The notes: a model not told the origin generated them from the letters alone. A DNA stretch of 64,000 bases from an uncultured Selenomonadaceae bacterium (GCA_905233135.1 CAJOCQ010000005.1:1-64000), one strand, 5' to 3'; shown: positions 23,863-33,014, counted from the first letter of the stretch. Translations and numbers: made by a program.

Positions 23863-25276
23863 TATCAAATTCGCCGCGAATATCTTCGACAGGCGGCGCA
23901 ATAGGATAATCCCCGCTGAAACAAGCTGTACAAATTGGCAAGCCGCCCGCCATTTCGCCTAAACATTCAAGCGGCAAATAGCCCAATGAATCCGCGCCGA
24001 TATGTTGACAAATTTCCTCAACAGTGCGGTTATTGGCGATTAACTGATTTTCGCTCGGAATGTCAATTCCAAAATAGCACGGGTGATAAAACGGCGGGCT
24101 TGAAACGCGCATATGAATTTCTTTTGCGCCCGCGTCGCGCAGCATTGTAACAATTTGGTTGCTTGTCGTCCCCCTGACAATAGAATCGTCAATCATTATA
24201 ATTCGCTTGCCTGCAACAACGTCGCGCAGGACACTTAATTTAACTTGAACGCTTTTAATTCGCGTTGACTGTTTCGGCTTAATGAAAGTTCGCCCGACAT
24301 AAGTATTTTTTGTAAAAGCAATACCGTAAGGAATGCCCGACTCCATTGAATAACCGACAGCCGCCATATTGCCCGATTCAGGCACGCCAACAACTAAATC
24401 TGCGTCAACGGGATGAGTTTGCGCCAAAAGTCTTCCCGCAATAATTCTGGACTTTGTAACGCTCATACCGTCAAAAGTTGTATCAGGGCGGCAAAAATAA
24501 ATATATTCAAAAACGCAACGCGCGGTTTTATCTTTGTCAATAGCCAAAGTCATATCAGATTTAATTTCGCCGTTGGGTAAAATCGTCACAACTTCGCCCG
24601 GCAAAACGTCACGCACAAATTTTGCGCCAACGGTATCAAGGGCGCAAGTTTCGGAAGTTATGATATAAGAATTGTCAAGCTTGCCGATAACAAGCGGGCG
24701 GAATCCGAACGGGTCACGCGCACCGATTAATTTTCTTGGACTTGCGATAACCAAACAGTACGAGCCTTGAACTTTTTTCAACGCTTTAACGGTTGCATCT
24801 TGAACGGAGCGGGCGTGGACTCTTTCGCGTGCAATGTGGTAGGCGATAGTTTCAGTATCAGTGGTAGTTTGAAAAATTGCGCCGCTTTTAGCCAATTCGC
24901 GGCGAAGTTGCGGCGTATTAACCAAATTGCCGTTATGTGCAAGCATCAGCGTCCCTTTGATATAAGCCAAAACAAGCGGTTGAGCATTTTCACGGGTGGA
25001 GCCGCCCGCCGTCGAGTAGCGAACGTGTCCTACGCCCAAATTTCCATTCAAAGTCATTAAATTATTTTCGTTGAAAACTTGATTGACGCGCCCCAAATCT
25101 TTTTGGCAGAGAACTTTATCTTTGCCGTCAAAAGTATCTGTAACGGCAATACCCGCGCTTTCTTGCCCGCGATGTTGCAGGGCGTACAAGCCATAATAAA
25201 TTGTCGGCGCAACGTCTTCGCCGTCAAGGTTGTACATTCCGAAAACGCCGCAAGATTCACCTACTGAAATATCCAT
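23858..25276 (-). CDS. purF: Amidophosphoribosyltransferase
   Basis: Glutamine PRPP amidotransferase, the committed purine step, 472 aa. A short propeptide precedes the catalytic CGVFGMYN (Cys9), then the glutaminase domain (GHVRYSTAG, ALQHRGQESAGIA) and the phosphoribosyltransferase domain with IIMIDDSIVRGTTS for PRPP. The C-terminal Cys residues (CGVF..., CTACFSGDYP) are like those of Bacillus-type Fe-S PurF. It heads the minus-strand series of pur genes, but 8 kb lies before purE. Confidence 0.97.
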   Translation of the reverse strand: MDISVGESCGVFGMYNLDGEDVAPTIYYGLYALQHRGQESAGIAVTDTFDGKDKVLCQKDLGRVNQVFNENNLMTLNGNLGVGHVRYSTAGGSTRENAQPLVLAYIKGTLMLAHNGNLVNTPQLRRELAKSGAIFQTTTDTETIAYHIARERVHARSVQDATVKALKKVQGSYCLVIASPRKLIGARDPFGFRPLVIGKLDNSYIITSETCALDTVGAKFVRDVLPGEVVTILPNGEIKSDMTLAIDKDKTARCVFEYIYFCRPDTTFDGMSVTKSRIIAGRLLAQTHPVDADLVVGVPESGNMAAVGYSMESGIPYGIAFTKNTYVGRTFIKPKQSTRIKSVQVKLSVLRDVVAGKRIIMIDDSIVRGTTSNQIVTMLRDAGAKEIHMRVSSPPFYHPCYFGIDIPSENQLIANNRTVEEICQHIGADSLGYLPLECLGEMAGGLPICTACFSGDYPIAPPVEDIRGEFDK

Positions 25277-25302
25277 TGCACAAAAACTCCCTTCGGTCGT
25301 TT

Positions 25303-25362
25303 TTTAGGTGCTAGGTTTTAGGTTTTAGGTGTTAGGGAATTTTTCCTAATCCTAGACCTTTT
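25303..25362. repeat. Hairpin minisatellite upstream of purF
   Basis: TTTTTTAGGTGCTAGGTTTT, AGGTTTTAGGTGTTAGGG, then TTCCTAATCCTAGACC. The right-hand side of purF's leader reads (minus strand) CGACCGAAGGGAG, its ribosome site. Confidence 0.75.
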
Positions 25363-25447
25363 TTTTATTATATTTAGTTTATATAAAAGTTTCAAGCCGT
25401 TTTTAACGGGCGGGTTGGTTTTTAGTGTTTTAAAAAATTTTCTATTT

Positions 25448-25562
25448 GAAATGTACTTTTCTTTCTCATTGCAGAAAGAAAAGTACCAAAAGAAAGGCTA
25501 GTCACGCTGGAAGCGCATCCTGCGCTTCGGGCGTGACGGGCGGGCGCACGTCCTGTGCGCCC
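25448..25562 (+). repeat. Dispersed structured element, copy 4 (short variant)
   Basis: Retains the first hairpin (GTACTTTTCTTTC / GAAAGAAAAGTAC, both arms changed in parallel with the other copies) but replaces the middle with GTCACGC...GCGTGAC, GAAGCGCATCCTGCGCTTC and GGGCGCACGTCCTGTGCGCCC hairpins. Occupies the gap between mnmG and purF; no gene. Confidence 0.75.
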
Positions 25563-25576
25563 TCATATTTCATTTT

Positions 25577-27439
25577 CTATTTCAAAGTTTCAAGCCAAAC
25601 AATTAAAACCGAAATATCGGCGGGCGAAACGCCTGAAATTCTTGACGCTTGCCCAATCGAACGCGGGCGAATTTCTGAAAGTTTTTCCCGCGCCTCCACG
25701 CGCAAATTTTGCATTGAATTATAATCAATGTCGGCGGGGATAATTTTATTTTCCAGCCTGTCAAGTTTTTCTGCAAGTTCACTTTGCTTTTTAATGTAGC
25801 CTTCGTAAAACAAAGAAATTTCAACCTGCGACGCGGCGAAGCTTGAAATTTTCGGCAAGTCAAAAATTGTTGAAAGTTTTTCGTAGGTAACATTTGGGCG
25901 ACGCATTAATTCTGCAAGTTGCATTGAAGTTTTAATTTCGCCAATACCGACGCTTGAAAGTTTCTGATTAATTTCCGCGCTCGGCGTAATTTTTGTTTCA
26001 GCCAAAAATTTATTGGCGGCGTCAATTTCGGCAAGCTTACTTTCAAATTTTTTAATACGTTCAGGGCTTGCCAAGCCAATTTTTATAGCGTAGGGAGTCA
26101 ATCTTAAATCAGCGTTATCTTGCCTCAATAACAGGCGGTATTCTGCGCGAGAAGTCATCATTCTGTAAGGTTCAAGCGTGCCCTTTGTAACAAGGTCATC
26201 AATCAACACGCCGATATAACTTTCAGAGCGTTTAAGAATCAGCGGCGCAAAATTTTTCACAAGAGCCGCCGCGTTAATCCCCGCCATAATTCCCTGCGCC
26301 GCCGCCTCTTCATAGCCGCTGCTGCCGTTGGATTGTCCCGCCGAAAAAAAGCCTGCAATATTTTTAAATTCAAGCGTAGGTTTAAGTTGCAACGGGTCAA
26401 TGCAATCGTACTCAATAGCGTAACCGTGTCGCATAATTTTGGCATTTTCCAAGCCGGGAATTGTATGCAAAAATTCAATCTGCACATCAGCGGGCATACT
26501 TGTTGACATTCCCTGCACGTAATATTCATTGGTATTCAAGCCTTCAGGCTCCAAAAAAAGTTGGTGGCGTTCCTTGTCGGGGAAGCGAATAATTTTCGAT
26601 TCAATAGAAGGGCAATAGCGCGGACCAATTCCCTCAATAATCCCGTTAGCCATTGGGGCGCGGTGCAAATTTTTTCTCAAAATTTCGTGCGTGCGTTCGT
26701 TGGTGTAGGTAAGGTAACAGCAAATTTGATTATTGGCGGGTGCGTCCGTCATAAAAGAAAAATTTTGCATACCTTCATCGCCGCGTTGAATTTCCATTTT
26801 TGAAAAATCTAAAGTTCTTGCGTCAACTCGCGCAGGAGTACCCGTTTTAAAGCGCATAAGTTTAACGCCCAAATTTTTTAGCGCGGTTGAAAGTTTAGTG
26901 GCGGCGCGTTGCCCGTTGGGTCCGCCGTCAAAAATACTTTCGCCGATAATAATTCGCCCGCTTAAATAAGTGCCGCTTGCCAAAATTACCGCGTCGCTTA
27001 AAAAAGTTTCGCCCGTTTCGCAAGTTACGCCGACAATTTTATTTTCTTCAACCAAAATATTTTCTATCAGCAACTGCTTTAAATCAAGATTCGGCGTATT
27101 TTCGCAAACATTTTTCATAGCGGCTTGATAAATTTTTTTGTCAGCCTGCGCGCGCAGAGCTTGTACCGCAAAGCCTTTACCCGTGTTCAGCGTGCGAAAT
27201 TGTATGCAAGTTTTATCTGCAATAATTCCCATTTCGCCGCCGAGCGCGTCAACTTCCCTAACCAAATGCCCTTTTGCACTGCCGCCGATTGAAGGATTAC
27301 AGGGCATCATTGCCAAATTTTCCAGTGATAAAGTTGTAAGCAAAGTTTTACAGCCGAGCCGAGCCGCCGCCAACGCCGCCTCTATTCCCGCGTGTCCCGC
27401 GCCGATTACTATAACTTCATATTTTCCGGCTACAAACAA
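25577..27439 (-). CDS. mnmG: tRNA uridine-5-carboxymethylaminomethyl modification enzyme MnmG
   Basis: FAD enzyme that, with MnmE (30808-32151), installs cmnm5 on wobble uridine of tRNAs. Full length (620 aa): [55 protein letters not shown] and [18 protein letters not shown] start at 27439 with AAGGAG 9 bases upstream inside the end of the XRE gene. The same AAGGAGCTTTAAAATTG leader precedes comM. Part of an operon with the upstream regulator. Confidence 0.96.
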   Translation of the reverse strand: MFVAGKYEVIVIGAGHAGIEAALAAARLGCKTLLTTLSLENLAMMPCNPSIGGSAKGHLVREVDALGGEMGIIADKTCIQFRTLNTGKGFAVQALRAQADKKIYQAAMKNVCENTPNLDLKQLLIENILVEENKIVGVTCETGETFLSDAVILASGTYLSGRIIIGESIFDGGPNGQRAATKLSTALKNLGVKLMRFKTGTPARVDARTLDFSKMEIQRGDEGMQNFSFMTDAPANNQICCYLTYTNERTHEILRKNLHRAPMANGIIEGIGPRYCPSIESKIIRFPDKERHQLFLEPEGLNTNEYYVQGMSTSMPADVQIEFLHTIPGLENAKIMRHGYAIEYDCIDPLQLKPTLEFKNIAGFFSAGQSNGSSGYEEAAAQGIMAGINAAALVKNFAPLILKRSESYIGVLIDDLVTKGTLEPYRMMTSRAEYRLLLRQDNADLRLTPYAIKIGLASPERIKKFESKLAEIDAANKFLAETKITPSAEINQKLSSVGIGEIKTSMQLAELMRRPNVTYEKLSTIFDLPKISSFAASQVEISLFYEGYIKKQSELAEKLDRLENKIIPADIDYNSMQNLRVEAREKLSEIRPRSIGQASRISGVSPADISVLIVWLETLK

Positions 27440-27441
27440 TT

Positions 27442-27909
27442 TTAAAGCTCCTTCCCGTCGCCTTCATTTTTCTTTTTTTCTTTGTATTCGTTGAGGAACG
27501 GCAAGCCCAACGTTTGCAAAAGTTCATTGGTTTTTTGAATCGACAAATTTTTTTCAATAGCCGCAATAACTACCGCGTCCCATTTATTGCGCGGGTATAA
27601 AATTCCGAAGCCGCCGTAACGCAAAAGGTATTGCGTCTCGTCCAAATTTAATTGCATTGCGCGGGAAATTGTCAAAAGTTTTTCCCGCGAAGGATTTCTC
27701 GAACCGTCAAAAATATGATAAATATGCTTGTCGTCTTTGTTTATGGTTTTTACAATATCTTTTTTTTCCAAATGTTTTTCCTGCAGCAGTTTTGCTAAAT
27801 ATTCGTGCAGTGACATTGTTAATTCGTTTTGATTCTGCGCGATAAATTTTTCTGCGTCGGGTTTAATTTTTAATTCTTCAAAAAGTTTGTCGGTATCTTT
27901 TTCATACAT
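27442..27909 (-). CDS. XRE-type helix-turn-helix regulator
   Basis: 155 aa from ATG 27909 (AGGAGGG upstream). The central part [45 protein letters not shown] fits a lambda-repressor-like HTH with an R-x-P-S-R recognition-helix region. The C-terminal half ([42 protein letters not shown]) is an all-helical extension often found in regulators paired with kinases. Divergent from the Ser/Thr kinase (58 bp between starts), with which it probably forms a module; its stop overlaps the mnmG ribosome site. Confidence 0.72.
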   Translation of the reverse strand: MYEKDTDKLFEELKIKPDAEKFIAQNQNELTMSLHEYLAKLLQEKHLEKKDIVKTINKDDKHIYHIFDGSRNPSREKLLTISRAMQLNLDETQYLLRYGGFGILYPRNKWDAVVIAAIEKNLSIQKTNELLQTLGLPFLNEYKEKKKNEGDGKEL

Positions 27910-27967
27910 TTTTATTCCCTCCTGTGGTAAGATATTACAAAAAAAATTTAGAAAGGTAAAGCGCAAA

Positions 27968-29425
27968 ATGAATCCCTTGCAATTTTTGTACGATGAAGTT
28001 GACATTTTGAAAGACGACAAGAGCGGCAAAGTTTCGCTTGTCTATGATAAAGTTGGAAAAAATTTTTACGTACTGAAAGAGCGGGATTTAAAAGCCGCCG
28101 AAGTTTACAGGCGTTTGAGCAATATTAAAAGTTTGTACCTGCCTGAAATTTATCAGACTGTAGAATTTGGCGGCAAATTGTTTATCGTTGAAGAATTTAT
28201 AAAGGGGCGCACGCTGTTAGATTATTTGACGTACAACAACGGGCTTGACGAAAAAAAATCTGCGCGAGTGTTACAGCAACTTTGCGAATGTTTAAAAATT
28301 CTGCACGCGCAAAAAATTATTCACCGTGACATTAAACCTTCAAACGTTATGCTGACAGAAAATGAAACTGTCAAATTGATTGACTTCAGCATTTCGCGCA
28401 TTGAAAAGGCAAACAAGGAAAACGATACAGATTTTTTGGGAACGAAGGGCTACGCGCCGCCCGAACAATTCGGTTTCGGGCAAACTGACGCGCGCAGCGA
28501 TATTTATTCTTTGGGCGTAACCATTCAAAAAATTTTGGGCGAAAATTACGACGGCTATTTGAAAAAAATTTTGGCGAAGTGTACCGAAATGGACCCGAAA
28601 AACCGTTATCAAAAAGTCGAAGAAATTTTAACTGACATTGACAGAAATTTTTTGCGCCACAAAATAAAAAAAGTTGCAGTAAATGTAACTGCAACCTGCG
28701 CGACTGCTTTTTCAATTTTTACGTTGGCACAAAATTTTTTCGCTGAAGAAGAAATTTCCACGCGCACTGAAACTGTTGAGGAAATTAAGCCGCAAAAAGA
28801 AAAATCTACACTCGAAAAATTTACGCCGCGCGAAACTTCAAAAAAAGTTGAATGGTCTGAAATTAAAATTCCCGAAAATATTAACGTGTCGATAAATCCC
28901 GCGCGTCAAACTTTGGAAGTAAAAACTTCGGAAGTAAAAACTTCGGAAGATACGGAGGAAGTCAGAGACCCGCGCCTCAACAGAATTTGTACGCTGACTT
29001 TGAACGGCAAAACTTATAAATCCGGCAATGGCGAAATTTCGTCTGACATTTGGCAGGCGTGGAAAAATGACGGCGAAAATTTTTACCTGCCGCAAAATTT
29101 TTCAGTCAATCTGAATCTTGAAAATAAATCTGCCGCGCCGTTGAATATTTCTGTTACGGCGAATTTGAAGGGTGCGCAAAAATCAGAAAAAGTTTTCCCC
29201 GCCGTCATTCCAGCCGGTACTTCCAAAAATTTTGAAATTCCTATAGGCGGGCTTGCCTGCTTTAACGGCAGCTTTGAAGTTGAAATTTGGCTACGTGAAA
29301 ACGGCGAGCCGCTTTTCTGTTTTTGGAACGGCGAAAATTTCAGCAACAAAGGCTATGTTGTAATTTTTTTGACTGACTACAGAAATTTTATATTCAACAA
29401 AAAAAAATTTAGTCCGGTGTTCTAA
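27968..29425 (+). CDS. Membrane-anchored Ser/Thr protein kinase
   Basis: 485 aa from ATG 27968. Hanks-type kinase at residues 1-235: VLKE (Lys37), HRDIKPSN near 119-126, and DFS near 139-141 in place of DFG; GTKGYAPPEQ is the activation and P+1 loop. One hydrophobic segment near 245-265 is followed by a Thr/Glu-rich linker with a direct repeat (EVKTSEVKTSE) and a beta-rich outer domain of about 120 aa, probably extracytoplasmic. The glycine-rich loop is weak (KSGKVSLVYDK). Adjacent XRE gene divergent; small Gly/Ala-rich proteins follow downstream. Ligand and substrates unknown. Confidence 0.82.
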   Translation: MNPLQFLYDEVDILKDDKSGKVSLVYDKVGKNFYVLKERDLKAAEVYRRLSNIKSLYLPEIYQTVEFGGKLFIVEEFIKGRTLLDYLTYNNGLDEKKSARVLQQLCECLKILHAQKIIHRDIKPSNVMLTENETVKLIDFSISRIEKANKENDTDFLGTKGYAPPEQFGFGQTDARSDIYSLGVTIQKILGENYDGYLKKILAKCTEMDPKNRYQKVEEILTDIDRNFLRHKIKKVAVNVTATCATAFSIFTLAQNFFAEEEISTRTETVEEIKPQKEKSTLEKFTPRETSKKVEWSEIKIPENINVSINPARQTLEVKTSEVKTSEDTEEVRDPRLNRICTLTLNGKTYKSGNGEISSDIWQAWKNDGENFYLPQNFSVNLNLENKSAAPLNISVTANLKGAQKSEKVFPAVIPAGTSKNFEIPIGGLACFNGSFEVEIWLRENGEPLFCFWNGENFSNKGYVVIFLTDYRNFIFNKKKFSPVF

Positions 29426-29500
29426 GTGAATACCACAAACAAAAATTTCTGTGTTATTATCAGTATTACAAAAAATTCTTTTGAAAGGTTGCTGATATTT

Positions 29501-29845
29501 ATGGGATTGTTTGGATTTGTAGGTAGTGTTGTAAAGGGCGTTGCAAAAGGCGCGGTTTGTGTGGCAGCTGCGCCCGTAGTTGTTGGTGCAGGGGCTGTCG
29601 GGGCTGCAGTCGCTATTGCTGAAGAAGTGGTTGTACCGATTGGCAAGGGCGTTTTAAAAATTAGCGGAGCATTAGCCAAAGAAATATTAAAAAATGCGGC
29701 TAATAATATGGCAGACGCTTATAAATATCAACAAAAAGGCGCAGGTATGGAAGATGCCGAATTGTTAGACGCTTATAAAAATTCCAAGTCGCAAGCAGAA
29801 CGAATCGGTTATGCATCGGTTTTAAAATCAAGAATGAATAACTGA
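29501..29845 (+). CDS. Gly/Ala-rich small protein 1
   Basis: 114 aa from ATG 29501 (GAAAGG upstream). The N-terminal half MGLFGFVGSVVKGVAKG and AAAPVVVGAGAVGAAVAIAE is a long hydrophobic Gly/Ala/Val stretch able to insert in or lie on membranes. The C-terminal tail MEDAELLDAYKNSKSQAERIGY is charged and recurs in the 30164 protein. No signal peptide. Looks like an amphipathic membrane-active protein; I cannot assign a family. Confidence 0.65.
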   Translation: MGLFGFVGSVVKGVAKGAVCVAAAPVVVGAGAVGAAVAIAEEVVVPIGKGVLKISGALAKEILKNAANNMADAYKYQQKGAGMEDAELLDAYKNSKSQAERIGYASVLKSRMNN

Positions 29846-29865
29846 TATTTATAATTGACAAAGAA

Positions 29866-29896
29866 TCCGAGCTTTTAATGAGTTCGGATTTTTTAA
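29866..29896 (+). terminator. Terminator after small protein 1
   Basis: AATCCGAGCT...AGTTCGGATT stem followed by TTTT. A similar TCCGA/TCGGA stem ends the cluster near 30770. Confidence 0.7.
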
Positions 29897-29911
29897 GAGG
29901 AGAGGATAATT

Positions 29912-30133
29912 ATGATGGATATAAGATCTGAACATATAACTTAAGAATACAAATACATCGACAAAGACGGTAACGAACATAAAGTAAAAAAAACTACTGT
30001 AAAGCCGTCAACATCCGGTGCTACTGCAGGCGTGTTGGCGGGCGCGGCTGTAGCCGGTGTAGGTGCTGCAGCTGCTGCTCCTTTAGTGGTTGCGTGCGGT
30101 GTTCTTGGTCTTATTTTCGGACCGGAAGATTAA
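29912..30133 (+). pseudogene. Gly/Ala-rich small protein with in-frame TAA
   Basis: Has a strong ribosome site (AAGAGGAGAGG) and opens MMDIRSEHIT, then TAA at 29942-29944, then continues in the same frame for 62 codons: EYKYIDKDGNEHKVKKTT, then a hydrophobic Ala/Gly stretch (GVLAGAAVAGVGAAAAAPLV) and GLIFGPED-stop. The second part has no start of its own, so this is one gene interrupted by a nonsense codon at position 11 (CAA, AAA or GAA to TAA would do), or is read through. Same compositional class as its neighbours. Confidence 0.6.
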
Positions 30134-30163
30134 AAATTTTTTAAAAGGAAGAGTTGATAATTT

Positions 30164-30508
30164 TTGGGCTTGTTGAAAACTATTGGCAAAGCCACCGCAA
30201 AAGTTGGAAGCAAAGCAGTTAAGGCGGCTATTAAAGAAAATTTGGATGTTGCTAAAGAAGTGGCTGTACCGGTTGCTAAAGATTCATTAAAAAACGTGGC
30301 GTTGCCTGCCGCCAAAAATGCTTTAAAGCAAATTGCTAAAGATTTGGTTAAAGACACATTAAGCAAGTCAGTTGAAGCCGACCAAGTGCGCCGTGATTCT
30401 AAAGATATGAGTTACGCCGAATTGTTGGAATCACTCAAAGACAAAGATATTTCGGAGGCACAACGTGTCGGATATATTGCGGCGTGGAAGGAAAAACATA
30501 AAAAATAA
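30164..30508 (+). CDS. Gly/Ala-rich small protein 2
   Basis: 114 aa from TTG 30164, where the neighbour at 30526 has ATG in the same GATAATTxTGGGC context. MGLLKTIGKATAKVGSKAVK is a Lys-rich amphipathic helix, followed by repeating VAxPVAKDSLKNVALPAAKN. The tail MSYAELLESLKDKDISEAQRVGY matches the tail of protein 1. Probably a paralog that replaced the hydrophobic part by a cationic one. Function unknown. Confidence 0.62.
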   Translation: MGLLKTIGKATAKVGSKAVKAAIKENLDVAKEVAVPVAKDSLKNVALPAAKNALKQIAKDLVKDTLSKSVEADQVRRDSKDMSYAELLESLKDKDISEAQRVGYIAAWKEKHKK

Positions 30509-30525
30509 TTTGGAGGTTGATAATT

Positions 30526-30753
30526 ATGGGCTTATTGGGAGATATATTAAAAGTTACCGCAGGAGCGGCGGTTGCCGTTGTGGCTGCGCCCGTAGCTTTA
30601 GGCGCGGCGGCAGCAGGAACTGCGGGTGCCGTTGTAGGTGGAGTTGTTGGAGCAGCTGCTGCTTCACAAGTTGCAAAAACTGGCGGAGAAATTTTAGTAA
30701 AATCAGGGGCTGTAGATGATATAGTAAACCCTAATAAAAAATCTGAAAAATAA
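30526..30753 (+). CDS. Gly/Ala-rich small protein 3
   Basis: 75 aa from ATG 30526 (TTGGAGG upstream). MGLLGDILKVTAGAAVAVVA followed by APVALGAAAAGTAGAVVGGVVGAAAAS: a GxxxG-type hydrophobic segment of about 45 residues, then a charged end (NPNKKSEK). Lacks the tail shared by proteins 1 and 2. It could be a bacteriocin-like, holin-like or membrane-scaffold peptide; none can be shown. Terminator follows. Confidence 0.6.
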   Translation: MGLLGDILKVTAGAAVAVVAAPVALGAAAAGTAGAVVGGVVGAAAASQVAKTGGEILVKSGAVDDIVNPNKKSEK

Positions 30754-30767
30754 ATCTTGTCAAATAA

Positions 30768-30810
30768 AAAAAATAATCCGAACTCTTAAAAAGGGCTCGG
30801 ACTTTTTTTA
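30768..30810 (+). terminator. Terminator of the small-protein cluster
   Basis: ATCCGAACTC ... GGGCTCGGAC stem and then TTTTTTTATTT, just before the convergent mnmE stop at 30808. Confidence 0.75.
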
Positions 30811-32151
30811 TTTACCAATACAGAACTTGGAAAAAATTTCGTCGATAACGTCTTCAGTAACACTTTCGCCCGTAAGTTCGCTCAAAAGTTCCAACGCCGC
30901 CCTTAAATCTATTGAAATAAAATCAATGCCGATATTTTTTTGGAGAGTAAAACGCGCCTCCTCAAGATTTTTCACGGCGCGGCGCAATAAATCAGCTTCG
31001 CGTTCATCTCGAACAAAATTCATTTCGGCGTTGACGTTGCCGACTTTTTCTGAAATTGCCGCCATAAATTTTTCCACGCCCAAATTTTTCTTTATCGAAA
31101 TTGGAATAAAATTTTCAAATTGCGAAGTGTCGATAACTTGCGGCAAGTCAGCTTTATTAACCAAAATAATTGCATTGCGGTTTTCAATCAGCTTTAAAAT
31201 TTCGGCGTCTTCGCTTGAAAGTTCCCTTGACCCGTCGAAAAGTGCAAAAATTAATTCAGCGCGGCTTGCACAATCCCGCGCGCGTTCAATCCCGATCTTT
31301 TCAACGGGATTATCAGAATTTCTGATACCCGCCGTGTCGATAATTTTCAGCGGGACGCCGCCGATATTTACAAATTCTTCAATGCTGTCGCGCGTTGTGC
31401 CGGGTATATCAGTAACAATGGCGCGTTCACTTTCCGCCAAAAAATTTAACAAACTTGATTTACCAACATTCGGCTTGCCAATAATTGCAGTTTCCAAGCC
31501 TTCGCGCAGGATTCGCCCGCTTTTTTGGTTATCGAGGAAAATTTTAATTTCGTCAATCTGCGCGGCAATTTTTTTATCAATGTCATTAATAAAAATTGCG
31601 TCAATGTCATCTTCGGGGAAATCTATCAACGCTTCAATGTGAGCCAACACTTCCAAAATATTTTGGCGTATGGAATGAATTTTTTTTGAAGTTTTGCCTG
31701 AAAGTTGATTCTGCGCGATGCTTAAGGCGGTAGAAGTTTTCGCCTGAATAACATCTAAAACCGCCTGCGCCTGCGTTAAATCCAATCTGCCGTTAAGAAA
31801 GGCGCGTTTGGTAAATTCGCCGCGCTCGGCAGGACGTGCGCCCGCCTCAAAAGTTCTGCTCAAAACTTCGCGCAGTGCCGCCGCGCCGCCGTGACATTGA
31901 ATCTCGACAACATTTTCTTTGGTGTAAGATTTTGGCGCGCGCATAATTAAAATAATTGCCTCGTCAATAATTTCGCCCGCCGCGTTTTTCACGTGCCCGA
32001 AAATTATGCTGCGGTCTCGCGCAGTTTTTAAATCTTTATCAAAAATTTTGTCCGCAATGTCAATGGAATTTTCGCCGCTCATTCTGATAACGCCAATTCC
32101 CGCCGTGCCAAGCGCAGTTGCTATTGCGCTGATTGTTTCTTCATTTTTCAA
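30808..32151 (-). CDS. mnmE: tRNA modification GTPase MnmE
   Basis: GTPase partner of MnmG. About 447 aa from TTG 32151 (MKNEETISAIATALGTAGIGVIRMSG region), with GAGGGG upstream; an ATG at 32166 lies within that ribosome site. Contains the N-terminal formyl-THF-binding domain (FTKRAFLNGRLDLTQAQAV), the G1 motif GKPNVGKSS, G3 DTAG, G4 NKAD, and the catalytic C-terminal FCIGK. Complete. Confidence 0.95.
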   Translation of the reverse strand: MKNEETISAIATALGTAGIGVIRMSGENSIDIADKIFDKDLKTARDRSIIFGHVKNAAGEIIDEAIILIMRAPKSYTKENVVEIQCHGGAAALREVLSRTFEAGARPAERGEFTKRAFLNGRLDLTQAQAVLDVIQAKTSTALSIAQNQLSGKTSKKIHSIRQNILEVLAHIEALIDFPEDDIDAIFINDIDKKIAAQIDEIKIFLDNQKSGRILREGLETAIIGKPNVGKSSLLNFLAESERAIVTDIPGTTRDSIEEFVNIGGVPLKIIDTAGIRNSDNPVEKIGIERARDCASRAELIFALFDGSRELSSEDAEILKLIENRNAIILVNKADLPQVIDTSQFENFIPISIKKNLGVEKFMAAISEKVGNVNAEMNFVRDEREADLLRRAVKNLEEARFTLQKNIGIDFISIDLRAALELLSELTGESVTEDVIDEIFSKFCIGK

Positions 32152-32272
32152 AATATCACCCCTCATAATTATAGCATAGTGAGGCAAGAAGTAAGAGGCA
32201 AGCGGGATTTATTTTTATTTGAAAAACTATATTATTCAGAAAAATTTATTTACGTTATTTTTGTTATGACTA

Positions 32273-32301
32273 TTGCTAAAAAAATTGCCGTGATATATAA
32301 T
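32273..32301 (+). promoter_or_regulatory. Sigma-70 type promoter of the PTS operon
   Basis: TTGCTA (32273-32278), 17-base spacer, TATAAT (32296-32301), 50 bp before the IIB ATG at 32352 (AAAGGTGG ribosome site). Confidence 0.65.
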
Positions 32302-32351
32302 CAAGGCGTCGAATGTTAATGTTTTTTGTATTCTTGAAAGGTGGTATTTGT

Positions 32352-32843
32352 ATGGAAATTGCTTTTTGCCGAATCGATGATCGTCTGATTCATGGTCAAG
32401 TAGCAACAGTTTGGTCAAAGGTTACGGGTTGCAACCGCATTATGTGCGTTAGCGACGAAGTTGCTAAAGACGAACTCCGCAAAAAACTTTTGTTGCAAGT
32501 TGTTCCTCCGGGACTGAAAGGCTACGTTGTTTCAGTTGACAAAGCTTGCGAAGCTTATAAAAATCCCAAATATGACAGCTTCAAAACTTTGTTCTTGTTC
32601 ACGAATCCTACTGACGTTGTTCGCGCAGTTAAGGGCGGCATTCCCTTCAAATCCGTAAATCTTGGCGGCAAAACTTTCAAAGACGGCGATACAATGATTT
32701 CGCAGGCTGTAGGTGTCAGCCCAAAAGACGTCGAATCTTTAAAGGAACTCGTCAATATGGGTATTGAAGTAGAAATGCGCAAACTTGCCAACGATACAAA
32801 AGTTGACGTTGTAGACGCGTTGAAGGCAAAAGGTCTTTGGTAA
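32352..32843 (+). CDS. PTS mannose-family IIB component
   Basis: 163 aa. It transfers phosphate from IIA to sugar via His14 in RIDDRLIHGQV, the family phosphorylation site. Start at ATG 32352 after AAAGGTGG. Only a IIB domain is present; the usual fused IIA (ManX-type) is missing here. IIC and IID follow after about 170 bp. Likely substrate mannose, glucose, fructose or an amino sugar; sequence alone does not decide. Confidence 0.93.
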   Translation: MEIAFCRIDDRLIHGQVATVWSKVTGCNRIMCVSDEVAKDELRKKLLLQVVPPGLKGYVVSVDKACEAYKNPKYDSFKTLFLFTNPTDVVRAVKGGIPFKSVNLGGKTFKDGDTMISQAVGVSPKDVESLKELVNMGIEVEMRKLANDTKVDVVDALKAKGLW

Positions 32844-33014
32844 GACGAAAATTTATTCGGCAGTGCGGGCGTTGGAATTTTCCGCGCCTGCATTTTGCCG
32901 CGTAAAATCATCGATTCGGCTTTTTTTATTCAAGGGCAATAGGGATAAATCCTTAGCCCTTAAAACAGGTTCTTTTAAAATTTCATATTTTTTAAGAAAG
33001 AGGTGTTATTCGCT

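Noticed and set aside
25277..25576. Purine riboswitch ahead of purF
   Set aside because: The leader is occupied by a minisatellite hairpin and a dispersed element; I could not find the three-helix purine aptamer pattern.
21771..30133. TAA reassigned to an amino acid
   Set aside because: Many intact genes here end in TAA (purM, ldh, the GT before purM), and the three internal TAAs would need different residues.
32844..33014. Attenuator between PTS IIB and IIC
   Set aside because: A GC-rich palindrome-like stretch precedes a T-run near 32920, but the arms do not pair well enough to claim a terminator.
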